Source: Gammaproteobacteria bacterium
GTDB lineage: Bacteria; Pseudomonadota; Gammaproteobacteria; Arenicellales; Arenicellaceae
Reading direction: 5' to 3'
Length of the DNA stretch: 52,087 nucleotides
Assembly: GCA_013002025.1 (NCBI GenBank)
Contig: JABDKW010000026.1
Coordinates: forward strand, 1-52,087
The position numbers were made by a program, and so were the translations under genes. Shown here piece after piece: positions 24,858 through 33,102 of the stretch (position 1 is its first letter; every line of letters starts with the position of its first letter). The notes under the pieces were generated by a model. It was not told the origin of the DNA. It searched no databases and saw only the letters and a list, made by a program, of their open reading frames with translations.

Positions 24858-27353
24858 ATGAACCAGTTACAACCACGCGTCATTGCAACGATATTTGCGC
24901 TGACTGCAATAAGCGGTGTTTCTGCTCCTTCTTTTGCTCAGGAAAACGAAGCAATCGAAGAAGTGGTCACCATCGGAACGCGGGGCAAGCCGCGTTCTGC
25001 AACCAGCTCGATCGCCCCTGTTGACGTAATCTCTGCGTCAGACTTCATCGCTCAGGGCGGCGTAGACACCAGCAACCTGCTACGCAATGTAGTGCCTTCT
25101 TTCAACGTAAACGATCAACCGATCAGTGACGCGGCAACCCTGGTTCGCCCGGCGAACTTGCGTGGCCTGGCCCCGGATCACACCCTGGTATTGGTGAACG
25201 GCAAGCGACGTCACCGCGCGGCGGTAATTTCCTGGTTAGGTAATGGTCTGTCTGATGGCTCGCAGGGCCCGGACATCTCAGCTATTCCGGCGCTTGCGTT
25301 GAGCAGTGTAGAAGTGCTGCGCGATGGTGCAGCGGCCCAGTATGGGTCGGATGCTATCGCCGGTGTTTTGAACTTCAATTTGAAAAACTCAAATTCTGAA
25401 GGTGCCGTTGAAGCAAAATTTGGCCAGTACAGTGAAGGTGAGAATCAGTACTCAATCGCTGTTAACCAAGGCTTCGCCATTGGCGACGGCTTCTTGAACG
25501 TTACTGCTGAATTTTCAGAAGCTGATGCGACGGACCGCTCTGTACAACGTGCAGACGCCGCAGGCTTAACCGCTGCCGGCATCCAAAACGTTGCTAACCC
25601 GGCGCAAGTCTGGGGCACACCTGAAATTGATGGCGATAAAAAACTATGGCTGAATTTTGGCACGCAGATGTCTGATAGCGTCGAATTCTTCGGCCAGGCA
25701 AACTACAACAACAAAGATGTTGCCGGTGGTTTCTATTATCGTAATCCGACCAATCGCGGTGGCGTATACGCTTCCGGTGGCAACCTGTTGATTGCTGATC
25801 TGACCCCGGATGGCTCAGGCAATTGCCCACAGAATATTCCTGGTAGCGCCGCTGGCCTGAACAGCGCCGCGTTCGCCGCGGTTGCAGCTGACCCTGACTG
25901 CTTTCACTTCTCAGAGATCATCAGTGGTGGTTTTACCCCGAGTTTTGGCGGTGAAGTGACCGACCTGTCTGCTTTGTTTGGCCTGCGTGGCGAAACAGCC
26001 GGCGGTCTTGGTTGGAGTGTCAGTGCCTATTACGGTCAAAATATTGCTGATTTCTTCATCAACAATACTGTTAATGCTTCACTAGGCCCCAACACGCCAC
26101 GTGACTTTAACCCCGGCGATTACGAGCAAGCTGATATCGCAATTAACGCCGATTTCACCATGGCGCTGACTGACACCGTGAGCCTGGCCTTCGGTGCGGA
26201 ATACCGTGAAGAGGAATTCTCTATCGTGGCTGGTCAACGCGAGTCATTTATCGACGGTGGCCTGGGAGCTCAAGGGTTCAGCACATCGACCAATGGTTTC
26301 CCGGGATTTTCACCTGACATCGCTGGCGCGTTTGATCGTACTAACACCTCGCTTTATGGTGATTTGGAGTGGCAAGCGAACGATGCATTATTGATCGGTG
26401 CTGCGGTACGTTTTGAAGATTTCGATGATTTCGGTAGCACCACCAACGCTAAGCTTGGCTTTAACTACTCCATAAATGATTCTGCGGGTATTCGCGCCAC
26501 GGCAAGCACTGGTTTCAAAGCACCGACACCAGGTCAATCTAACGCCTCCAATATCTCGACTCAGTTGGTTAATCTGGTATTGACCAATCAGGGCGTTATT
26601 CCTTCAACCAGTCCTGCGGCTTTGTTGCGTGGCGGTGGTGTACTACAACCGGAAGAGTCAACTAACTTAACCTTGGGTGGTTACTTTTCAATCGGTAATG
26701 TTGACTTCACAGTTGATTATTTCGATATTGATGTGGAAGATCGTTTGAGCCTGTCTAGTGACTTCACTTTGAACGACGCTGACCGTGCCACACTTGCTGG
26801 CCAAGGCATTGATGCTTCTGATATTGCTCAGTTCCGTTTCTTCACCAACCAATTCGACACTAATACTTCTGGTTTCGATATCGTTGCCAACACGTCGTTT
26901 GATGTAGGCGGAGGTGTAACGACGCTTAACCTTGCATTCAACAAAACAGATACCGACGTTACCCGTCGCAACCCTGCGCTGTTGGGTGATAGCCGTGTTC
27001 GACTGTTGGAAGATGGTGTGCCGGGCACTCGTTGGAACCTAACGGCAAACCACCAAATGGACAAGCTGCGATTATTGGGCCGCGTAAACCACTACGGCAA
27101 GTACTATGATAACGAAGCCGGTGGTGTCTTTGATTCTGCCCAAACTGTTGACATCGAAGTTGGCTACATGCACTCAGAACAACTTGATCTGGTGTTTGGC
27201 GCTCGTAATATCTTCGATGAGCAAGGCCAGGAAACCGTGACTGTGGAAGGTGGTTTTGATGCCGCTGCAGTGCTCGGCTTGCCTTACAGCCAGTTCACAC
27301 CTTATGGATTTAACGGCACGTTCTTCTACGGAAAAGCGACCTATAACTTCTAA
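24858..27353 (+). CDS. TonB-dependent outer-membrane receptor
   Basis: An 831-residue receptor. Signal peptide about residues 1-28 (S-F-A-Q), then a TonB-box-like region E-E-V-V-T-I-G-T-R. A plug domain (about 50-180) has L-R-G-L-A-P-D-H-T-L-V-L-V-N-G-K-R-R and V-E-V-L-R-D-G-A-A-A-Q-Y-G-S-D-A-I-A-G-V. The beta-barrel ends G-K-A-T-Y-N-F. The plug variant with G-S-Q-G-P-D-I-S is typical of large receptor families in carbohydrate- or peptide-using marine and aquatic bacteria; the substrate here is unknown. It is followed by a strong terminator and precedes an alanine symporter. Energy may come from the TonB-like protein at 10971. Confidence 0.93.
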   Translation: MNQLQPRVIATIFALTAISGVSAPSFAQENEAIEEVVTIGTRGKPRSATSSIAPVDVISASDFIAQGGVDTSNLLRNVVPSFNVNDQPISDAATLVRPANLRGLAPDHTLVLVNGKRRHRAAVISWLGNGLSDGSQGPDISAIPALALSSVEVLRDGAAAQYGSDAIAGVLNFNLKNSNSEGAVEAKFGQYSEGENQYSIAVNQGFAIGDGFLNVTAEFSEADATDRSVQRADAAGLTAAGIQNVANPAQVWGTPEIDGDKKLWLNFGTQMSDSVEFFGQANYNNKDVAGGFYYRNPTNRGGVYASGGNLLIADLTPDGSGNCPQNIPGSAAGLNSAAFAAVAADPDCFHFSEIISGGFTPSFGGEVTDLSALFGLRGETAGGLGWSVSAYYGQNIADFFINNTVNASLGPNTPRDFNPGDYEQADIAINADFTMALTDTVSLAFGAEYREEEFSIVAGQRESFIDGGLGAQGFSTSTNGFPGFSPDIAGAFDRTNTSLYGDLEWQANDALLIGAAVRFEDFDDFGSTTNAKLGFNYSINDSAGIRATASTGFKAPTPGQSNASNISTQLVNLVLTNQGVIPSTSPAALLRGGGVLQPEESTNLTLGGYFSIGNVDFTVDYFDIDVEDRLSLSSDFTLNDADRATLAGQGIDASDIAQFRFFTNQFDTNTSGFDIVANTSFDVGGGVTTLNLAFNKTDTDVTRRNPALLGDSRVRLLEDGVPGTRWNLTANHQMDKLRLLGRVNHYGKYYDNEAGGVFDSAQTVDIEVGYMHSEQLDLVFGARNIFDEQGQETVTVEGGFDAAAVLGLPYSQFTPYGFNGTFFYGKATYNF

Positions 27354-27376
27354 TCTGAAGTTTTATGGATCCGAGA

Positions 27377-27407
27377 AACCGCAGCCTCCGGGCTGCGGTT
27401 TTTTTTT
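27377..27407 (+). terminator. Rho-independent terminator of the receptor gene
   Basis: Ten-base stem AACCGCAGCC (27377-27386) and GGCTGCGGTT (27391-27400) with loop TCCG, followed by a run of T residues. It lies 23 bases after the receptor stop codon. Confidence 0.93.
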
Positions 27408-27484
27408 GCCTTTGTTTCGCCTTGGGAAAAGCTGTCGGGATACGCTATAGTCAGGCCACTTGATAGCAACAACAAAAAATCATC

Positions 27485-28957
27485 ATGCAAGAATTGGTTA
27501 ACACCCTGAACGGGGTTATCTGGAGCCCGGCACTGATATACCTGTGCCTGGCGGCTGGACTGTTCTACACCATACTGACACGCGGCATGCAGGTCCGTCT
27601 GTTCAAAGAGATGATTCGCCTGATTGTGTCAGGCGGAGATTCTGACAAGGGTATCTCCTCATTTCAGGCGCTGGCCGTTTCGCTGTCTGGTCGTGTTGGC
27701 ACGGGCAATATTGCCGGCGTCGCTGCAGCAATCGGTTTTGGGGGGCCGGGCGCCATATTCTGGATGTGGGTAGTAGCGATATTCGGCGCGGCGACCGCCT
27801 ATGTGGAAGCCACGCTGGCGCAAATCTACAAAGAAGTGGTAGACGGAGAATATCGTGGCGGCCCCGCCTATTACATCGAAAAAGCCATGGGCCAGACCTG
27901 GTACGCCTGGCTATTCGCCCTGGCCACCATTCTCGCATGTGGCGTATTACTGCCCACCGTTCAGTCGAACGCGATTGGCAATGCAGTGGTTCAGACACTA
28001 GGCCCCGGCAGTATGGTTGAAACCGCAATGGGCACACTCAGTACCACAAAAATTATTACTGGCCTGGTAATTGTTTCTATTCTCGGCTTTATCATTTTCG
28101 GGGGCGTAAAACGAATCGCGCATTTTGCGCAAGTGGTCGTACCCTTTATGGCTCTGACTTACATCATTACCGCCTGTGTCATTGTGGGCATGAATATCGA
28201 TCAGTTACCGGGCATCATTGGCATGATTATTGATGACGCGTTTACGCCAATGGCGGGCTTTGGTGCCGCAATCGGCTGGGGCGTGAAACGGGGCGTTTAC
28301 AGCAATGAAGCCGGTCAGGGAACCGCCCCCCATGCAGCCGCGGCGGCCGAGGTTCAGCACCCCGCCCAACAGGGTATCGTGCAGTCATTCTCGATATACG
28401 TGGACACCCTGTTCGTCTGCTCGGCCACGGCGTTTATGATTTTGATCACCGGCGCTTTTAATGTTGGTACCGCAGAGGCGGGCTTTGTTATTCAGAATCT
28501 GCCAGCTGATACGGCAGCCAATAGCCCCAGCTTTACGCAGATGGCCATTGAGAGCGTCATGCCGGGCTTTGGCAATCCCTTTGTGGCCCTGTCATTATTT
28601 TTCTTTTCGTTCACCACCCTGATGGCCTATTACTACATCGCAGAAAGCAATGTGGTCTATATCCGCCGCTTTATTAAATTTCGTGGTGCCACCTTCACTT
28701 TAAAAGTGGTTCTGATGGCCGCGGTATTTTACGGTACCGTTAAAGCTGCGAATTTGGCCTGGGGCCTGGGTGATATCGGTGTCGGACTGATGGCCTGGAT
28801 TAATATCATTGGCATCCTGATTATTTTCTTTATTGGCCAACCTGCTATCAAAGCGCTGCGAGACTACGAAATGCAGCGTAAAGCCGGTGTCGAAAAGTAC
28901 CATTTCGACCCGAAAAAATTGGGCATTAAGAACGCTAACTATTGGGAAGATCGCTAG
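27485..28957 (+). CDS. Sodium/alanine symporter (AGCS family)
   Basis: A 490-residue inner-membrane protein with about ten or eleven hydrophobic segments. The AGCS signature is G-R-V-G-T-G-N-I-A-G-V-A-A-A, with F-W-M-W next. A second conserved stretch, K-R-G-V-Y-S-N-E-A-G-Q-G-T-A-P, is also typical. It imports alanine or glycine with sodium. Its last 23 bases overlap the 3' end of the convergent rarA gene. Confidence 0.93.
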   Translation: MQELVNTLNGVIWSPALIYLCLAAGLFYTILTRGMQVRLFKEMIRLIVSGGDSDKGISSFQALAVSLSGRVGTGNIAGVAAAIGFGGPGAIFWMWVVAIFGAATAYVEATLAQIYKEVVDGEYRGGPAYYIEKAMGQTWYAWLFALATILACGVLLPTVQSNAIGNAVVQTLGPGSMVETAMGTLSTTKIITGLVIVSILGFIIFGGVKRIAHFAQVVVPFMALTYIITACVIVGMNIDQLPGIIGMIIDDAFTPMAGFGAAIGWGVKRGVYSNEAGQGTAPHAAAAAEVQHPAQQGIVQSFSIYVDTLFVCSATAFMILITGAFNVGTAEAGFVIQNLPADTAANSPSFTQMAIESVMPGFGNPFVALSLFFFSFTTLMAYYYIAESNVVYIRRFIKFRGATFTLKVVLMAAVFYGTVKAANLAWGLGDIGVGLMAWINIIGILIIFFIGQPAIKALRDYEMQRKAGVEKYHFDPKKLGIKNANYWEDR

Positions 28958-30239
28958 CCTTGGCGCGTAGTGCGGCGAGTTTATCGCCGATTTTTATTTC
29001 CAGCCCCCGGTCTACCGGGTGATAAAACTGTCGACCTCGTAGTTCCTCCGGGAAATAATTCTCACCAGCTGCGAAGGCACCCTCCTCATTATGTGCGTAA
29101 CGATAGTCCTTACCGTGATCTAATTGCTGCATTAGCTCAGTCGGCGCATTGCGCAGATGCAGGGGAACTTCCAGTGACCCGCCCTCCTTGACTGTGCGCA
29201 TGGCTTCTTTAAATGCGTTGTACACCGCATTACTCTTGGCGGCCACAGCCAGATACACAACCGCCTGCGCCAAGGTTAACTCGCCTTCGGGGCTGCCGAG
29301 GCGCTCCTGTGCTTCCCAGGCGTCCAGTGCCAGCCGCAGTGCCCTCGGATCTGCGTTGCCAATATCTTCCGACGCCATACGTACCACACGGCGCGCGATA
29401 TAACGCGGGTCGCAACCGCCATCGAGCATGCGACACAGCCAATACAGTGCGGCATCCGGGTCAGAGCCGCGCACCGATTTATGCAGCGCCGAAATTTGAT
29501 CATAAAATGCGTCGCCGCCCTTATCAAAACGCCGCGCAGCACCCCCGGACATAACCTCAGCTAAAAGCTCTCGGGTAATTACGTTTTTCTCAGCAAGGTC
29601 GGCCGCTATCTCCAGCATAGTTAATGCACGGCGTGCATCACCGTCAACGGTGCTGGCTAAAAAATCCTTTGCGGACGATTCCAGAGTCAGTTGTGTAGCC
29701 CCCATACCACGCTCTGGATCCTGCAGAGCGCGATCGATAACGGCCTTGAGTGTGTCATCGGTGAGAGATTTGAGCACATAAACGCGTAACCGGGACAACA
29801 GCGCGTTATTTAATTCAAAGGATGGGTTTTCCGTTGTTGCCCCAACAAAAATAATAGTGCCGTCCTCTATGTGCGGCAGAAAGGCATCCTGCTGCGCTTT
29901 ATTAAAGCGGTGTACTTCGTCAACAAACAAAACTGTATCGCCCAGCCCTGCCGCCTTGCGATCCGCCGCAATGGCGACTGCCGCCCGAATGTCCTTTACC
30001 CCGGATAACACAGCCGACAGCGCGACAAATTCTGCGCTGCTATGTCGGGCCATCATTCTGGCAAGAGTCGTTTTACCGGTGCCGGGCGGGCCCCAGAAGA
30101 CCATTGAGTGAAGTTTGCCGCTATCAATGGCCAATCTTAATGGTTTGCCCTCGGCCAGCAGGTGCTGTTGTCCCTCAAACTCGCTGAGATCGCGCGGCCG
30201 CAAGCGGTCCGCGAGTGGCGTGTTACGGGGGGTTTCCAT
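28935..30239 (-). CDS. rarA: Replication-associated recombination ATPase RarA (MgsA)
   Basis: AAA+ ATPase of the clamp-loader family acting at stalled replication forks. From ATG 30239 it is 434 residues. It has F-W-G-P-P-G-T-G-K-T-T-L-A-R (Walker A), L-F-V-D-E-V-H-R-F (Walker B), G-A-T-T-E-N-P-S-F (sensor 1), and the conserved S-V-R-G-S-D-P-D-A-A-L-Y-W-L. The chosen start (M-E-T-P-R-N) avoids overlap with the upstream gene; a longer frame starts at 30272. Convergent with the AGCS gene. Confidence 0.95.
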   Translation of the reverse strand: METPRNTPLADRLRPRDLSEFEGQQHLLAEGKPLRLAIDSGKLHSMVFWGPPGTGKTTLARMMARHSSAEFVALSAVLSGVKDIRAAVAIAADRKAAGLGDTVLFVDEVHRFNKAQQDAFLPHIEDGTIIFVGATTENPSFELNNALLSRLRVYVLKSLTDDTLKAVIDRALQDPERGMGATQLTLESSAKDFLASTVDGDARRALTMLEIAADLAEKNVITRELLAEVMSGGAARRFDKGGDAFYDQISALHKSVRGSDPDAALYWLCRMLDGGCDPRYIARRVVRMASEDIGNADPRALRLALDAWEAQERLGSPEGELTLAQAVVYLAVAAKSNAVYNAFKEAMRTVKEGGSLEVPLHLRNAPTELMQQLDHGKDYRYAHNEEGAFAAGENYFPEELRGRQFYHPVDRGLEIKIGDKLAALRAKASDLPNS

Positions 30240-30281
30240 TTTCGTTAAGATGCTGCAACCAGGAAAGAACAATCAGCCACG

Positions 30282-31241
30282 CTAGTTGACTTCACGCTCT
30301 GACGCAATCTTCCACGTATCTCCGCGCTGTACCCAGACCAATTCCTTACGCGACGTATCGTCGTAATTATTGGCCTGATAGCGCTGGGTAAAGGTGACAG
30401 TAATGCGCTGCCAATCATCACTGAAGGCAACATCAAAATCAGACAGAGCAATGCGGCTGCCACGCTGTGGCGATACCCTTGCGACTCGTTGCCGCAACCA
30501 CTGCTCTTTATTCAAGCCTTTGGCAGGCACAAACACATCATCATAAAACGATAAGTACTCCAGCACATTTCCAGATTGCCAGGTACTGCGCCATTGTTCC
30601 GTCTGATACGCGATTTTTACCCGCAGCAGCGCTTCCTGCTCCACCCGGTCTGCGCCCAATGACGCTTGAGCCTGCTCGGCTGCGCGGGTGGCAGCTTTAG
30701 CATTAGCCTGCGCACGAGCAAGCATTTCCGGCGTGGCGACTTGCAGAGTCGATTCAATCTCCGCCGGGCGGTCGGGTTGACTAAAATCCAAACCCGCCAC
30801 TAACTCACGTTGACGCACCGCCCGTTGCGCGCTGACTTTCGGTATCGGTAAGCTGCGCGTAGCGGGCGCCGGCAGTTGTTGTGGCAAAGTACTAGGCGCG
30901 TCGTTACTGACCATATCACCAGTCAAGTCACGCTGCCCGGTGATACTGAAAACAAAAATTAATAACAACGACGCTACGCCGGCCAAGGCCAACCAGGCCC
31001 ACCACCGACGACTGTCGGACAGAATTGCTTCGCGGCGCCAAAACCGGTGGTGACACTGCATGCAACGATGTGGCCGGATCGGCCACAGGCGCATAATCGG
31101 CATATCCCAGCCGCGCGCTCGTGATTTTGCTATGCGATCTGAAAAACAACGCGGGCAATGAATTACCGGCGAATTGGTTTCGACAGCAGCGGCCGTTGAT
31201 GGGCTGGCATTAATCTGATTGTTTTCGCTATTTTGTGCCAC
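30282..31241 (-). CDS. Zinc-ribbon, single-pass membrane protein with NTF2-like domain; unknown function
   Basis: A 319-residue protein. Its N-terminal cytoplasmic part has two cysteine pairs (C-P-R-C near residue 29 and C-M-Q-C near 60), a likely zinc ribbon. A membrane segment follows at about residues 85-103, then a polar linker with an alanine-rich helical stretch (about 180-200). The C-terminal region (about 208-319), with W-R-S-T-W-Q-S-G-N and the end G-D-T-W-K-I-A-S-E, looks like an NTF2-like domain such as those attached to some L,D-transpeptidases. It would span the inner membrane with the NTF2 part in the periplasm. It lies 42 bases before rarA. Confidence 0.65.
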   Translation of the reverse strand: MAQNSENNQINASPSTAAAVETNSPVIHCPRCFSDRIAKSRARGWDMPIMRLWPIRPHRCMQCHHRFWRREAILSDSRRWWAWLALAGVASLLLIFVFSITGQRDLTGDMVSNDAPSTLPQQLPAPATRSLPIPKVSAQRAVRQRELVAGLDFSQPDRPAEIESTLQVATPEMLARAQANAKAATRAAEQAQASLGADRVEQEALLRVKIAYQTEQWRSTWQSGNVLEYLSFYDDVFVPAKGLNKEQWLRQRVARVSPQRGSRIALSDFDVAFSDDWQRITVTFTQRYQANNYDDTSRKELVWVQRGDTWKIASEREVN

Positions 31242-31313
31242 TGTTGTTTACTTCTCAGTGCAACCTGCCAACCCAAACTAACTCAGAAATTTTCGATTTC
31301 CTCATCTGCAACA

Positions 31314-33008
31314 TTATTCATCCGTAACACAGCCCAGCGAGGCGTTTTGTACATTTTTAATGTACTTAAACAGTGTACCACGTCGGGCCTTCAGTGCTGG
31401 CGCTTGCCACTGTAACTTGCGCTCTGCTAACTGCGCATCAGAAAGCGCCACCTGGATGCGATTGTTAATCGCATCCAGGGTAATTTCGTCGCCATCTTTG
31501 ACCAGCGCCAAAGGACCACCCTCCTGAGCCTCAGGCACCACGTGACCAACAATGAAGCCATGCGACCCGCCCGAGAAACGGCCATCGGTGATCATCGCCA
31601 CGTGTTCACCGAGGCCTGCGCCCATTATGGCGGAAGTCGGCTTTAACATTTCCGGCATTCCGGGCCCCCCTTTGGGGCCCTCGTAGCGAATAATCAATAC
31701 ATCACCACGTTGTATTTTGCCCTGCTCGAGTTGTTCGATCATGGCTTGTTCGCCATCAAAGACCCGCGCCGGACCAACGAATTTTTCGCCTTCTTTACCA
31801 GTCACCTTGGCGACTGAGCCGCCCGGCGCAAGATTGCCTTTCAAAATCTGAATGTGGCCAGTGGGCTTAATTGCTTCAGCAACCGGTTTAATAATCTGTT
31901 GCCCTTCTTTGAGCGGCGGCAACTCAGCCAGATTCTCTGCCAACGATTTACCAGTGACCGTCAGACAATTCCCATCTAATAAATCGTGCTCGAGCAGGTA
32001 CTTCATTACCGCTGGCGTTCCGCCAACCTCATGTAAGTCCTGCATAACGTACTGTCCGCTGGGCTTCAGATCTGCCAGGAACGGAATTTGATCGCTGACC
32101 GCCTGAAAATCATCCAGCGTCAAATCAATGTCCAGAGCCCTGGCCATGGCAATTAAGTGCAGCACCGCGTTGGTGGAGCCACCCAAGGCAGTAATTATCA
32201 CCATCGCATTTTCAAAGGCGGCGCGGGTCATAATGTCTCGTGGTTTCAGGTCGATTTCCATCAGGTGCCGCAGCGCGGCGCCGGCACGACGGCATTCATC
32301 GATTTTTTCCGGGTCCACGGCCGGTGCGGAAGCACTGTAGGGCAAACTCATGCCCATCGCTTCAATGGCACTGGCCATGGTATTGGCAGTGTACATGCCG
32401 CCACAGGCACCGGCTCCAGGGCATGATTTTTCAATAATCTGCTGGCGCTCGTCATCGCTTATCGTCTCGACGATAAATTCACCATAGGCCTGGAAGGCGG
32501 AAATAATGTCCAGCTTCTCACCCTTGTGGTGGCCAGGCTTGATCGAGCCGCCGTACACCATAATCGCCGGCCGATCGAGGCGCGCCATGGCCATAATACA
32601 GCCGGGCATATTTTTGTCGCAGCCCGGCAAGGCAATTAAGCCGTCATAGAATTGTGCGGCGACGACAGTCTCAATCGAATCAGCGATGATGTCCCGCGAC
32701 TGCAGCGAATAAGCCATACCACTGGTGCCATTGGTGGTGCCATCAGACACGCCGATGGTATTAAAACGCATGCCCACCATACCGGCTTCGACGACCCCGG
32801 ATTTCACCTCTGCCGCCAAATCATTGAGGTGCATATTGCAGGTATTTCCTTCCCACCACACGCTGGCAATGCCAACCTGTGCTTTGTCCATGTCCTCACG
32901 CGTCAAGCCGGTGCCATATAACATGGCCTGGCTGGCGCCCTGAGATTTATTCTGGGTAATGGTCGCGCTGTGCTTATTGAGTTTTTGATCAGACGTTTGA
33001 TTAGACAT
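31314..33008 (-). CDS. ilvD: Dihydroxy-acid dehydratase
   Basis: Dehydrates dihydroxy-acids in valine, isoleucine and pantothenate synthesis; needs an iron-sulfur cluster and magnesium. At 564 residues it has G-C-D-K-N-M-P-G-C (about 125-133) and [11 protein letters not shown] (about 195-205), which supply cluster cysteines. The C-terminal signature [10 protein letters not shown] is also present. Its length is nearer the 2Fe-2S plant/cyanobacterial type than the longer E. coli form (616), but I did not test this. No other ilv genes adjoin it. Confidence 0.95.
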   Translation of the reverse strand: MSNQTSDQKLNKHSATITQNKSQGASQAMLYGTGLTREDMDKAQVGIASVWWEGNTCNMHLNDLAAEVKSGVVEAGMVGMRFNTIGVSDGTTNGTSGMAYSLQSRDIIADSIETVVAAQFYDGLIALPGCDKNMPGCIMAMARLDRPAIMVYGGSIKPGHHKGEKLDIISAFQAYGEFIVETISDDERQQIIEKSCPGAGACGGMYTANTMASAIEAMGMSLPYSASAPAVDPEKIDECRRAGAALRHLMEIDLKPRDIMTRAAFENAMVIITALGGSTNAVLHLIAMARALDIDLTLDDFQAVSDQIPFLADLKPSGQYVMQDLHEVGGTPAVMKYLLEHDLLDGNCLTVTGKSLAENLAELPPLKEGQQIIKPVAEAIKPTGHIQILKGNLAPGGSVAKVTGKEGEKFVGPARVFDGEQAMIEQLEQGKIQRGDVLIIRYEGPKGGPGMPEMLKPTSAIMGAGLGEHVAMITDGRFSGGSHGFIVGHVVPEAQEGGPLALVKDGDEITLDAINNRIQVALSDAQLAERKLQWQAPALKARRGTLFKYIKNVQNASLGCVTDE

Positions 33009-33102
33009 AAAAGAGCATTGCGCGGCCCGCGCAGATTGGACGGTGAAGCGGGGATTTTACACTTGCCACGAGCCCAGCTAAAGCTGCTTTTGATGCTTTC
33101 GC

